A DNA stretch of 64,000 nt, taken from Salinibacter altiplanensis. GTDB taxonomy: Bacteria > Bacteroidota > Rhodothermia > Rhodothermales > Salinibacteraceae. The DNA is taken from the NCBI RefSeq assembly GCF_002894645.1, contig NZ_NCQY01000023.1, forward strand, positions 58,841 through 122,840, given 5' to 3'. A program made the translations under genes and the position numbers. This document shows, in pieces, positions 25,050 to 33,740 of the stretch. The stretch's first letter is position 1. Each line of letters opens with the position of its first letter. The notes beneath the pieces were generated by a model. It did no database searches. It was not told where the DNA came from and was given only the letters and a program-made list of their open reading frames with translations.

Positions 25050-25930
25050 TGATGCGATCCGCTGCGCTGCTTCTTGCTAGCTGCCTCCTTGCGTTCGCCG
25101 CGCACGCGCAGCCCACCGCCGACACGAGCCGCATCGTCACGCTCGGCGGCTCGGTGACGGAGATCGTGTACGCACTCGGCGCGGGGAGCCACGTGGTGGG
25201 CGTGGACGCGTCGAGCCTCTACCCGGAAGCGGCGACGGAGAAGCCGAGCGTGGGCTACTTCCGACGGCTGCCCGCCGAAGGGGTGCTGTCGCTCGACCCG
25301 TCGCTGGTCCTAGCGCTGGAGGGCACCGGCCCGCCGACCGTGCTCGATCAGTTGCGGAGCGCGGGGGTCCGCACTGAACTGATCGAGAATGAGCCGACCG
25401 TGGAGGGCACGACCCGGAAGATTCGCCGGATCGCCGGGCTGCTCGGGCGCGAGGCGCAGGCCGATTCGCTGATCCAGGAGATGGAAGCGGCCCTTGCGGA
25501 GGCGCGGTCGCTGCGCCAGAGGGCCACATCCTCCCCACGCGTGCTCTTCATCTACGCCCGCGGCAGTGGCACGATGAACGTGGCGGGCACCGGCACGTCG
25601 GCCGAGGCGATGATCGAGCTCGCCGGCGCGAAGAATGCCGTCTCTGGATTTGAGGGCTTCAAGCCGATGTCCGCCGAGGCCGTTGCTAGTGCGGAGCCGG
25701 AGGTCATCCTCATGCTCACGCGGGGGTTGGAAAGCATCGGCGGCGTCGACGGACTGCTCGAACAGCCGGGCATTACACTCACACCCGCCGGGGAGAACCA
25801 GCGCATCGTGGCGATGGACGACCTGCTCCTGCTCGGCTTCGGCCCGCGCCTGGGCACGGCGGTGAAGCAGCTCACTGAGAAGCTGCACCCGGAGCTGGAC
25901 CCCGCGTCCTCATCGGCCAGCCGGCAGTAA
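25049..25930 (+). CDS. hmuT: Periplasmic heme-binding protein of an ABC importer (HmuT-like)
   Basis: 293 residues: signal peptide (MMRSAALLLASCLLAFAAHA), then the BtuF/HmuT fold with RIVTLGGSVTEIVYALGAGS, HVVGVDASSLYPEAA, PSVGYFRRLPAEGVLSLDPS and TGTSAEAMIELAGAKNA. The type III substrate-binding protein carries its ligand to the permease encoded 16 bp downstream. Heme is preferred over cobalamin because a HemS/HmuS gene belongs to the cluster. The extreme C-terminus is low-complexity. Confidence 0.85.
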   Translation: MMRSAALLLASCLLAFAAHAQPTADTSRIVTLGGSVTEIVYALGAGSHVVGVDASSLYPEAATEKPSVGYFRRLPAEGVLSLDPSLVLALEGTGPPTVLDQLRSAGVRTELIENEPTVEGTTRKIRRIAGLLGREAQADSLIQEMEAALAEARSLRQRATSSPRVLFIYARGSGTMNVAGTGTSAEAMIELAGAKNAVSGFEGFKPMSAEAVASAEPEVILMLTRGLESIGGVDGLLEQPGITLTPAGENQRIVAMDDLLLLGFGPRLGTAVKQLTEKLHPELDPASSSASRQ

Positions 25931-25946
25931 CTGACAGCGTCTGGGC

Positions 25947-27104
25947 ATGGAATCGTCAATAGATACGCATCCCGGTGAGGACGCAGAACGTGCTGCGCCC
26001 GCGTCCCGCAACGGGGTCGGTTCTCCGGCCATGTCGATGCGGGTGCAGCACCAGCGGCGGGCCCGGCTCGTCCTGGGCGGGCTCGTCGCGCTCCTGCTCG
26101 GGGCGGTGGGGGCGAGCCTGGCGCTGGGGGCGGTGACGATCACGCCGGGGCAGGTGCTCGCGATCTTGGGCGAGCAGGTCGGGCTCGCGCTCCCGTGGGC
26201 CTACGAGACGCGCCAAGAACTCGTGCTAACGGTCATCCGCCTGCCGCGCGTGCTCTTGGCGATCAGCGTGGGCGGTGGACTCGCGGTGAGCGGCGCGGTG
26301 ATGCAGGGCCTCTTCCGCAACCCGCTGGCCGACCCCGGCCTCATCGGCGTGTCGAGCGGGGCGTCGCTGGCGGCGGTCGTAACGATCGTGCTGGGGTCGA
26401 CGGTGCTCGGCGCGTGGAGTGACACGCTCGGCGCCTTCCTGCTGCCGGCCGCAGCGTTCGCCGGTGGCGTGGTCGCGACGCTCGTTGTCTACCGCCTCGC
26501 GACACGCAATGGGCAGACGTCCGTCACGACGATGCTGCTGGCGGGCATTGCCATCAACGCGCTGGCGGGCGCCGGCACCGGACTCATGATCTTCATTGCC
26601 GACGACGACCAGCTGCGCGACCTCACGTTCTGGACCCTCGGCAGCCTCGGCGGAGCGACGTGGACGCAGCTCGCCGTCGTGGGGCCGTGCCTGCTGGGCG
26701 GGATGCTCGCGGCCCCGCTCCTGGCGCGCCCACTCAACGCGCTGCTGCTGGGCGAAAGCGAAGCGCGGCATCTGGGCATCCGCACCGAGCGGGTGAAGAG
26801 GCTCGTCGTCCTGCTGGCGGCGGGCGTGGTGGGCGCGGCAGTGGCGGTGAGCGGCATCATCGGCTTCGTGGGCCTCGTCGTGCCGCACCTGCTGCGCCTA
26901 GCCGTGGGGCCGGATCACCGCGTACTCATCCCCGGCTCGGCAATCTTGGGCAGCACGCTCCTCCTGGGGGCCGACCTTCTGGCGCGCACGATCGTCGCCC
27001 CCGCCGAGCTCCCCATCGGCATCGTGACGGCGCTGGTGGGCGCGCCCTTTTTCTTATGGCTCCTGCTGCGCGACCGCCAGCGCGGCGTCGGCTACTCGTT
27101 CTGA
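25947..27104 (+). CDS. hmuU: Heme ABC transporter permease (HmuU-like, FecCD family)
   Basis: 385 residues with about ten hydrophobic segments after a 30-residue polar head. FecCD signatures are clear: IRLPRVLLAISVGGGLAVSG, QGLFRNPLADPGLIGVSSGA, FWTLGSLGGATW, the ATPase-coupling loop around LGIRTERVKRL, and GFVGLVVPHLLRL. It forms the inner-membrane channel for heme with the neighbouring binding protein and ATPase. The reading frame starts 16 bp after the binding-protein stop. An internal ATG about 29 codons in is an alternative start. Confidence 0.9.
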   Translation: MESSIDTHPGEDAERAAPASRNGVGSPAMSMRVQHQRRARLVLGGLVALLLGAVGASLALGAVTITPGQVLAILGEQVGLALPWAYETRQELVLTVIRLPRVLLAISVGGGLAVSGAVMQGLFRNPLADPGLIGVSSGASLAAVVTIVLGSTVLGAWSDTLGAFLLPAAAFAGGVVATLVVYRLATRNGQTSVTTMLLAGIAINALAGAGTGLMIFIADDDQLRDLTFWTLGSLGGATWTQLAVVGPCLLGGMLAAPLLARPLNALLLGESEARHLGIRTERVKRLVVLLAAGVVGAAVAVSGIIGFVGLVVPHLLRLAVGPDHRVLIPGSAILGSTLLLGADLLARTIVAPAELPIGIVTALVGAPFFLWLLLRDRQRGVGYSF

Positions 27105-27168
27105 CGCACAGGTGCTGCCTCGATCGTGCCTCGCCTCTCGCAATCCCCCTTCGCACTCTACTTCGGCT

Positions 27169-28422
27169 ATGATTCGTCCTGCCCGTATCGTCATCTGGTG
27201 CACGGTCGCGCTGCTGACACCCCTTATCCAGGCCCCCACGCACGCTCAACCCGCACGGGTTGCGGACGAGACAACGCTGCATGACCTGCGCGTGGACGTC
27301 GGGTACCTCTCGTCCGACCTGCTGAAAGGCCGCGAGACGGGGACCGACGGGGAGCGCCTCGCCGCGCAGTACATCGCCGAGCGCTTCCGGGAGCTCCGCC
27401 TCGACAGTACATGGACGCAGCCGTTTGACTTTACGTACAGCCCGAACCCACACGCGTCGCCCGAGGAAGGTGAGCCGCGCACCGGGCGAAACGTCGTCGG
27501 GCACCTCGACCGCGGGGCGGCCCACACCGTCGTCATCGGCGCGCACTACGACCACCTCGGCTACGGCGGCGTCGGGTCGCGCGCACCGGGCGACTCGCTC
27601 ATCCACAACGGCGCCGACGACAACGCAAGCGGCGTCGCGGCGCTCCTGGAGATCGCCCACCAGCTTCAGTCCGCCGATGCGGAGGGCAGCAATGTTCTCT
27701 TCGTGGGCTTCTCCGGGGAAGAACTGGGGCTTTACGGCTCGAAGCACTTCGTCGACGCGCTTTCTGTGCTCGCCGACCGGGTGAGCTACATGATCAACCT
27801 TGACATGGTGGGCCGCCTCGGCGACGAGCGCAGACTGGCCGTAAACGGCACCGGCACTTCGCCCGCCTGGGACGCCGCCCTCGACGCGGCGGCCGGCGCC
27901 ACGGACATCACGCTTGCCGAAGACCCGTCCGGCCTCGGTGCGTCCGATCACACGTCGTTTTATCTCGACGACATCCCGGCGGTGCACCTCTTCACCGGTG
28001 CGCACGATGACTACCACACCCCCGCCGACGACAGCCACCGCATCGACTACGACGGGCTGCACGACGTGGCCACGTTCGCCGTCCGCCTCGTCGAAGCCCT
28101 GGACGATGATGGCGCGCTCGCGTTTACTGAGACCGACGATGAGCAACAGGGCCGCCGGATGTCGTTCGACGTCACCTTCGGCATTATGCCCGACTACGTC
28201 TTTGAAGGTGAGGGCATGCGCATCGACGCAGTGACGGAGGAGGACGGCCCGGCGGCGCGCGCAGGGCTGCAGGAAGACGACGTCATCGTGCGCGTCGGAA
28301 GCGTGGCGGTGGACGACATCTACGCCTACATGGACGCGCTGGGCCAGTTGGAGACCGGGGACACGGTCCCCGTCGTCGTGGAGCGCGACGAGCAGACATT
28401 GGAAAAGACGGTCCAGTTCTGA
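27169..28422 (+). CDS. Exported M28-family zinc aminopeptidase with C-terminal PDZ domain
   Basis: 417 residues with signal peptide ([20 protein letters not shown]). The two-zinc site of M28 peptidases is complete: His near 126 in GAHYDHLG, Asp near 150 in NGADDNASG, the Glu pair in GEELGLYGS near 184, Asp in NLDMVGRL, and His in DYHTPADD near 283. Residues 330-417 form a PDZ domain with [18 protein letters not shown]. It sits inside the heme cluster between permease and ATPase genes, on the same strand. Degrading haem proteins or peptides is possible, but the position may be incidental. Confidence 0.88.
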   Translation: MIRPARIVIWCTVALLTPLIQAPTHAQPARVADETTLHDLRVDVGYLSSDLLKGRETGTDGERLAAQYIAERFRELRLDSTWTQPFDFTYSPNPHASPEEGEPRTGRNVVGHLDRGAAHTVVIGAHYDHLGYGGVGSRAPGDSLIHNGADDNASGVAALLEIAHQLQSADAEGSNVLFVGFSGEELGLYGSKHFVDALSVLADRVSYMINLDMVGRLGDERRLAVNGTGTSPAWDAALDAAAGATDITLAEDPSGLGASDHTSFYLDDIPAVHLFTGAHDDYHTPADDSHRIDYDGLHDVATFAVRLVEALDDDGALAFTETDDEQQGRRMSFDVTFGIMPDYVFEGEGMRIDAVTEEDGPAARAGLQEDDVIVRVGSVAVDDIYAYMDALGQLETGDTVPVVVERDEQTLEKTVQF

Positions 28423-28514
28423 CCGCGCCTACAGATTGTACGCGCCCGGTTTCACTTGCTGCCGGAGAGCACCCCGGAACGATGCCTCTTCGTGATTGCA
28501 CGCCGCCACGTCCC

Positions 28515-29333
28515 ATGCTTGCGCTCCGCGACATCACAGTACAGATTGGGGACGCGACGCTCATCGAGAGCGTGACCGCCAAGGTGCACTCCGGGCAGCT
28601 GACGGCGGTGGTGGGGCCGAACGGAGCGGGCAAGACGACGCTCCTGCGCGTCGCCACGGGCGAGCTGGCGCCGTCGGCCGGAACGGTGGAGATGGGCGAC
28701 CGGCCGCTCGAGGCACTCCCCGAGCGCGAACAGGCGCGGCGCCGGGCCGTGCTGCCGCAGCAGTCGCAGCTCCACTTTGCGTTCTCCGTGCTGCAGGTCG
28801 TGCTGATGGGACGGACGCCGCACCTTCGGGGGGCGGAGTCGGCCCGGGACTGGGAGGTTGCACACGCCGCGCTCCAGGCCGTGGCGATGGACGACTTCGC
28901 CGAGCGCGACTTCCCGACACTCTCGGGCGGAGAGCAACAGCGCGTTCACCTGGCCCGCGCGCTGGCGCAAATCTGGACGCCGCCGGACGCCGGGCACCGC
29001 TACCTGCTCCTGGACGAGCCGACCGCCAGCCTCGACCTCGCGCACCAGCACCAGGTGCTGCAGACCGCCGCTGGCCTGGCCGCCGACGGCGTGGGCGTGC
29101 TGGCCATCCTCCACGACCTGAACCTCGCCGCGCAGTACGCCGACCACGTCGTGATGCTGCGGCGCGGCATGGCCCACGCGAAAGGGCCGCCGCGCGACGT
29201 GTTCACACCGGCGGGGGTCGAGGACGTGTTCGGCTGTCCCGTCCGCGTCATCGCCCACCCCACACAGCCATGCCCACTTATCGTGCCGGACGCGACGGCC
29301 CCTGCGTCCCCCCCCGCTGTTCCTACAGCATAA
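28515..29333 (+). CDS. hmuV: Heme ABC transporter ATP-binding protein (HmuV-like)
   Basis: 272 residues from the ATG at 28515; an ATG at 28482 would add 11 residues. Walker A is GPNGAGKTT, the Q-loop is LPQQSQLHF, the signature is [15 protein letters not shown], Walker B is [12 protein letters not shown] and the switch His is in ILHDLN. The spacer [13 protein letters not shown] between signature and Walker B is typical of HmuV (heme) rather than BtuD or FhuC proteins. It supplies energy for the permease encoded 1.4 kb upstream, with the peptidase gene between them. Confidence 0.9.
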   Translation: MLALRDITVQIGDATLIESVTAKVHSGQLTAVVGPNGAGKTTLLRVATGELAPSAGTVEMGDRPLEALPEREQARRRAVLPQQSQLHFAFSVLQVVLMGRTPHLRGAESARDWEVAHAALQAVAMDDFAERDFPTLSGGEQQRVHLARALAQIWTPPDAGHRYLLLDEPTASLDLAHQHQVLQTAAGLAADGVGVLAILHDLNLAAQYADHVVMLRRGMAHAKGPPRDVFTPAGVEDVFGCPVRVIAHPTQPCPLIVPDATAPASPPAVPTA

Positions 29334-29372
29334 GCGCCCCCACTCGCTTGATCATCCACTCCTCTTGATCCG

Positions 29373-30440
29373 ATGCCCACACAACCTCTCGACGCCCCCG
29401 ACCTGAAAGCGCACTGGGAGACGTTCCAGGACGAGCACCCCGATGTCCGCATCCGTACCGCCGCCGACCGAATGGGCGTCAGCGAAGCGGAGCTCGTGGC
29501 CACCGGGTGCGGCGAGCACGTCACGCGCCTCGACGGCGACTGGAACGCGCTCCTCCGTGCGCTCGAATCGCTTGGCGAGGTGATGGCCCTCACGCGCAAC
29601 GACGCCGCCGTCCACGAAAAGACGGGCGTCTATCGGAACGTCGAGTTCACCGACCCTCACAACATGGGCCTCGTGCTGGACGACGACATCGACCTGCGCC
29701 TGTTCATGAACCACTGGCACCTCGGCTTCGCCGTCGAAACGCCCTGGGACGGGGGGCGCGGCGGCGTGCGCCGGAGCCTCCAGTTCTTCGACCGCGACGG
29801 GACGGCCGTCCACAAGGTGTTTCTCACGCGCACGAGCGATCTGGGCGCCTACGACGCACTCGTCGACACGTACCGGCACGACGACCAGTCCATCGCGCAG
29901 GCCGTCACGCCGACCGAGGACGCCCCGGCAGAGACGCCCGACGAGGAGATCGATGTGGAGGGCTTTCTGCAAGAGTGGAGCGAGCTGGAGGACACGCACG
30001 ACTTCTTCCCGCTCCTTCGTACGTACGAGGTCTCGCGGGCCCAGGCACTGCGGTTTGGCGAGGGACCGTTTACGCGCCGTGTGCCGGACGACAGCCTGCG
30101 CGAAATGCTCAAGACCGCTGCCGAGCGGGAGACGCCGATCATGGTGTTCGTCGGCAGTCCCGGCTGCATTCAGATCCACACCGGCCCGGTGAATGCGCTC
30201 AAATCCACACCGCCGTGGTACAACGTGCTCGACCCCGGCTTTCAGCTGCACCTGCATGAAGAAGAGATCGATCAGGCCTGGGTGGTGAAGAAGCCGACGA
30301 TTGACGGAACCGTGACCTCGCTGGAGTTGATGGACGCGGAGGGCGGCATCATCGCCCGCTTCTTTGGCAAGCGCAAACCGGGCCGGCCAGAGCGAGAGGA
30401 CTGGCGCTCCATTCTGGCGGCCCTGCCGTCGGAGCCGTAG
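29373..30440 (+). CDS. hmuS: Heme-handling cytoplasmic protein (HmuS/HemS family)
   Basis: 355 residues, the usual length. Two repeated halves are visible: the first has VMALTRNDAAVHEKTGVYRN and RLFMNHWHLGFAV, the second has PIMVFVGSPGCIQIHTGPVN and FQLHLHEEEIDQAWVVKKPT, ending in a P-RE-WR-IL tail. HemS-type proteins accept heme from the HmuTUV importer and store, deliver or degrade it in the cytoplasm. It begins 39 bp after the ATPase gene. No signal peptide, in line with a cytoplasmic role. Confidence 0.9.
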   Translation: MPTQPLDAPDLKAHWETFQDEHPDVRIRTAADRMGVSEAELVATGCGEHVTRLDGDWNALLRALESLGEVMALTRNDAAVHEKTGVYRNVEFTDPHNMGLVLDDDIDLRLFMNHWHLGFAVETPWDGGRGGVRRSLQFFDRDGTAVHKVFLTRTSDLGAYDALVDTYRHDDQSIAQAVTPTEDAPAETPDEEIDVEGFLQEWSELEDTHDFFPLLRTYEVSRAQALRFGEGPFTRRVPDDSLREMLKTAAERETPIMVFVGSPGCIQIHTGPVNALKSTPPWYNVLDPGFQLHLHEEEIDQAWVVKKPTIDGTVTSLELMDAEGGIIARFFGKRKPGRPEREDWRSILAALPSEP

Positions 30441-30546
30441 TCTTTTTCCTGCACGCGGCCTCCCCCACGCGATCTTCACGAGGACGGTCCCTGCCCCCCT
30501 TGCAAGTGCACTACAGAATCGGTAGCGTTGAACTGCACCGCTTATT

Positions 30547-30564
30547 TATAACTAATCTAGATAA
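30547..30564. promoter_or_regulatory. Candidate iron/metal-regulated operator C
   Basis: TATAACTAATCTAGATAA differs from site B at three positions in 18 bases. It lies 162 bp before the chelatase-like gene and starts a new transcription unit after hmuS. TTGAAC at 30528-30533 is placed as TTGACT is before site B. Confidence 0.58.
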
Positions 30565-30726
30565 CGAATGCATTCCGGTGTCCGTGGTCGGACGGCTCTC
30601 GGCCGAATGAAGACGGAAATGGGGTGCGTGAGGAGTGATGGCGCGCCCTGAGGGCAACGTTCTCACGCGTCATGCTTTCCGGTTCGCTTTCGCTCATCCG
30701 CAATACGAAATACGCAACAGTCGCTC

Positions 30727-32397
30727 ATGTCCCGCCTCCTTCAGTTCCTCTTCGCCGCTCTTCTCGTCGCTGCGCCCCCTGCCTGGGGCCAATCGGCCGA
30801 CGCCCCCGACGGCGACCCCGGTGTCCTCGTCCTGGCGCCGGACCGTGGCTTTCTCGGCAACGAGAAGACGCGCGACGCCATGGCCCATTTCCGGGAGCAC
30901 ACGTCGAACGTTGGGCTTGCCGTCGCCACGTACGAAGAAACCCGGTCGAACCTGAACGAGGCGCTCTCCTCAATCGACACCGAGCACGGCGTGGTGGTTC
31001 TTCCGCTCTTTCTGTCGGCCCACCACGCACTCTACCAGACGGCCCGCGACGCCCTGCCGGAGGTAGAGAACGGCGTGCGGTGGGCCGCCCCACTGGGGAC
31101 GAGCTACCTGAGCGAGGAGCTTCTCTTCGACCGCGTGGACGCCCTCTCGGAGCGCCCGGACGAGGAGGCATTGGTCGTGGTCGGCTACGGGGCCACGAAC
31201 GCTGAAGGAGCCGACGCCATCCGGGCCGATCTTCAGGCCTCCGCCCGGCGAGCCGCCGAGATGCACGGGCTGACCGGGGGGAGCGAGGTGGTCGTACAAT
31301 ACGCACGGACAGCACCGGAGAAGGCATCCCGCGCGGCCATCGGACGCGCCACCAAGACCGTGAAGGCCGCGGCCAGCAAGCATGAGCGCGTGCTGGTGGT
31401 GCCCTTCAACCTTGGGATGCAGTACACCACCATGATGTCGAGCTGGTCGTGGATGCAGCGGCCGCTCCAGTCCATCGACGGCGTGGTCGCCAGCGGCGCG
31501 GACGTACTCTCTCACCCGAACGTCGAGCGGTGGCTCCGGCGCACCACCACCGCGCACCGCCCCCTCGCTCGCGACGAGGTGGGTGTCATCGCCGTGCCCC
31601 ACGGCTCGGAGTACAACTGGAACGAGACAATGCGCGAAGGCCTCGCGCCGGTTGCGGACGACTACACCATGGCCGAGGCGTTCAGCATGGTCGACCCGAC
31701 GGTCGTGGAACGGGCCGTGCGCACGTTGGAAAGGGACGGCCTAAAGGCCGCCGTCATGGTCCGTATCTTTTCGATGGAGAGCAGTTTTCGGGAAAAGTCG
31801 CACTACATACTGGGCCTACAGAACACCTACAGCGGCGGGATGGGCGGGCGCTTCCCGGAACGCATCCGGACCCACCTGCAGATGACGACACTCGGCGGAC
31901 TGGAGGCGAGTCCCCACTTCGCGAAGGGCCTCCTCGACCGCGCCCGGGCCATCAGTCAGGCCCCGTCGGATGAGACCGTCATCCTCCTGGCGCACGGGAC
32001 GGGCTCGGACACAGAGAACGCACACTGGATGAGCAACCTTCGCACCATTGCCGACACGATGCGGGCCCACGGCGGCGATGCGTTCCGCACCATCAAGGTG
32101 CACACCTGGCGCGAAGACTGGCCCGAGAAGCGCACGGAGACAATTCCTGAGATCCAAGACATGGTCCGCGAGGCGTCCGAGGACGGCACGGCACTCGTCA
32201 TTCCCGCCCGCACCACGTCCGAGGGGCGCGCCTCCGAGTACCTCGACGACCTCGACTACCGGTACGGCAAGGGGCTGGCCCCACACCCGCAGTTCGAGGC
32301 CTGGATGCGCGAGCAGATCGAGACCGGCATCGACCGCCTCCGGGCGGCGCCTCAATCCCCCGACCCGGCCACGACGACCGCCGGACCCCCGCAGTGA
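30727..32397 (+). CDS. Exported protein with three CbiX-like chelatase units
   Basis: 556 residues with a signal peptide (LLQFLFAALLVAAPPAWGQ). Three segments have the CbiX/CbiK pattern. Unit 1 (about 32-175) reads VLVLAPDRGFLGN and VVVLPLFLSAHHALY, without the first His. Unit 2 (about 285-400) has IAVPHGSEYNWNE (His 292) and a late FREKSHYILGL. Unit 3 (about 415-540) has ILLAHGTGSDTENAH (His 423) and GLAPHPQFEAW. Class II chelatases use such His residues to insert Co or Fe into tetrapyrroles. Export and the neighbouring heme genes suggest periplasmic tetrapyrrole-metal chemistry, as for periplasmic CbiK of Desulfovibrio. Reaction and direction are inferred. Confidence 0.8.
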   Translation: MSRLLQFLFAALLVAAPPAWGQSADAPDGDPGVLVLAPDRGFLGNEKTRDAMAHFREHTSNVGLAVATYEETRSNLNEALSSIDTEHGVVVLPLFLSAHHALYQTARDALPEVENGVRWAAPLGTSYLSEELLFDRVDALSERPDEEALVVVGYGATNAEGADAIRADLQASARRAAEMHGLTGGSEVVVQYARTAPEKASRAAIGRATKTVKAAASKHERVLVVPFNLGMQYTTMMSSWSWMQRPLQSIDGVVASGADVLSHPNVERWLRRTTTAHRPLARDEVGVIAVPHGSEYNWNETMREGLAPVADDYTMAEAFSMVDPTVVERAVRTLERDGLKAAVMVRIFSMESSFREKSHYILGLQNTYSGGMGGRFPERIRTHLQMTTLGGLEASPHFAKGLLDRARAISQAPSDETVILLAHGTGSDTENAHWMSNLRTIADTMRAHGGDAFRTIKVHTWREDWPEKRTETIPEIQDMVREASEDGTALVIPARTTSEGRASEYLDDLDYRYGKGLAPHPQFEAWMREQIETGIDRLRAAPQSPDPATTTAGPPQ

Positions 32398-32466
32398 CAA
32401 GGCAGGCAAAGGCGCCATGCACTAGGCCGCCACCACACGTTTCCCGCATTCTCCTCCCTCCGCACC

Positions 32467-32889
32467 ATGCACAACCTCCACGGCCCCGACCGCCTCTTCG
32501 AGACCCGCTACGGCCACGTCCTGCAGTGTGCCTGCTGCAGCCGCATCCAGATCACCCTCCGCGAACACACGCTGCTGGTAGACGCAGACGAGTTGGAGGC
32601 CCTGACCGACACGATCAAGCACGCCTGGGCCAAGGTGCGCAACGAAGACGGGCAGGATCAGTGGACCCTCCAGGCAGGGACCGATGCCGGTCCCGTGTCC
32701 ATCACGCTCTCCGAACCGTCGCTCTACACGCTGCACATCCTTCTCCAGGGGGCCTGGTCGATGTACACGCTCCGAGAACGGGTGTGGGCCGTGGTGGGCG
32801 GCGCGGACAACCACCGCGCCCGCGACGTGCTGCACAACCATGTGCCTCCCGCTCAGTCACGGTGGGGCCGCCTCGACCAGTCCTCATAA
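32467..32889 (+). CDS. Small CxxC protein, DUF6686-like
   Basis: 140 residues. Near the N-terminus ETRYGHVLQCACCSRIQITL has a CxCC cluster that could hold a metal, then LLVDADELEALTDTIKHAW. The same pattern (gly-tyr, CxxC, I-I-L, then an acidic helix) occurs in small Bacteroidota proteins I would assign to DUF6686, function unknown. The second half contains short strands and a final basic/acidic tail. It follows the chelatase-like gene by 69 bp and precedes a methyltransferase by 17 bp, so the three may be co-transcribed. Confidence 0.55.
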   Translation: MHNLHGPDRLFETRYGHVLQCACCSRIQITLREHTLLVDADELEALTDTIKHAWAKVRNEDGQDQWTLQAGTDAGPVSITLSEPSLYTLHILLQGAWSMYTLRERVWAVVGGADNHRARDVLHNHVPPAQSRWGRLDQSS

Positions 32890-32906
32890 GTTTGCGTTTT
32901 CACCAC

Positions 32907-33605
32907 ATGGACGACACTGCCCCGGCGCAGCCGTTTGATGCTCAGCGGGCCGCCGCGTACGACGACCGCATCCGGCGCCTCTGCCCGGACTACGGTCATC
33001 TCCAGAAGACAGTTGCCTCCGTGCTGGCGGCCCAACTGCCAGACCGCGCCCACCTGCTCGTGGCGGGGGCCGGCACCGGCACTGAAATTGTACAGATGGG
33101 GCGTGCCCATCCGCAGTGGCGGTTCACCGCCGTCGACCCGTCGGCCGCGATGCTGGACCGATGTCGAGCGAAGGTCGCACACGCTGGGCTCAAGGACCGG
33201 ATCGACTACATCGACGCGCCCGTCGAGGACATGCCCGCCTCGCGATTGTTCGACGCCGCCACGTCGCTTCTCGTCACGCACTTCATCGACGAAACAGCGG
33301 CCACGCGGCGCTACTTCCAAAGTCTCGTCGGGCGACTGGTCCCCGGCGCCCCACTGGTATGGGCGGACCTCTACCGTCCCGCATCCGACGGGGCGTTTCG
33401 CTGCCTCTGGGCCGCTTGGCGCAGGCACGTAGGGGCACACATGACGACGAAGGAAACGGACCGGGCGTTTGTCCGCATCGAAGAGGACATCTCGTTCGTG
33501 CGACCGGACGGGCTGGAACAGATTGTCACTGGGGCGGGCCTGGCCCCACCCACACAGTTCTACCAGCACCTTCTGTGGGGCGCGTGGACCACCACAGCGA
33601 GATGA
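32907..33605 (+). CDS. Class I SAM-dependent methyltransferase
   Basis: 232 residues from the ATG at 32907. Motif I is LLVAGAGTGTEIVQMG, followed by FTAVDPSAAMLDRC and an acidic end to strand 4 (YIDAPVEDMPASRLFDAATS); VPGAPLVWADLYRP is the post-motif. This is the general Methyltransf_25 type seen in small-molecule methyltransferases. The substrate is unknown. It starts 17 bp after the CxxC protein, so it may belong to the iron/heme-linked unit. Confidence 0.85.
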   Translation: MDDTAPAQPFDAQRAAAYDDRIRRLCPDYGHLQKTVASVLAAQLPDRAHLLVAGAGTGTEIVQMGRAHPQWRFTAVDPSAAMLDRCRAKVAHAGLKDRIDYIDAPVEDMPASRLFDAATSLLVTHFIDETAATRRYFQSLVGRLVPGAPLVWADLYRPASDGAFRCLWAAWRRHVGAHMTTKETDRAFVRIEEDISFVRPDGLEQIVTGAGLAPPTQFYQHLLWGAWTTTAR

Positions 33606-33740
33606 CCGCCCCGGCATAGGAGAGACGTCGCGCGGGACTCTCGTTGTCGGGAGTTCCTCTACACAGTCTCTTCTTGACGCCTTCGGAATTGGGAGCGATG
33701 TTGGAAACCCACACGTTGTTTCTCCTCGCCCTGCGTCACT

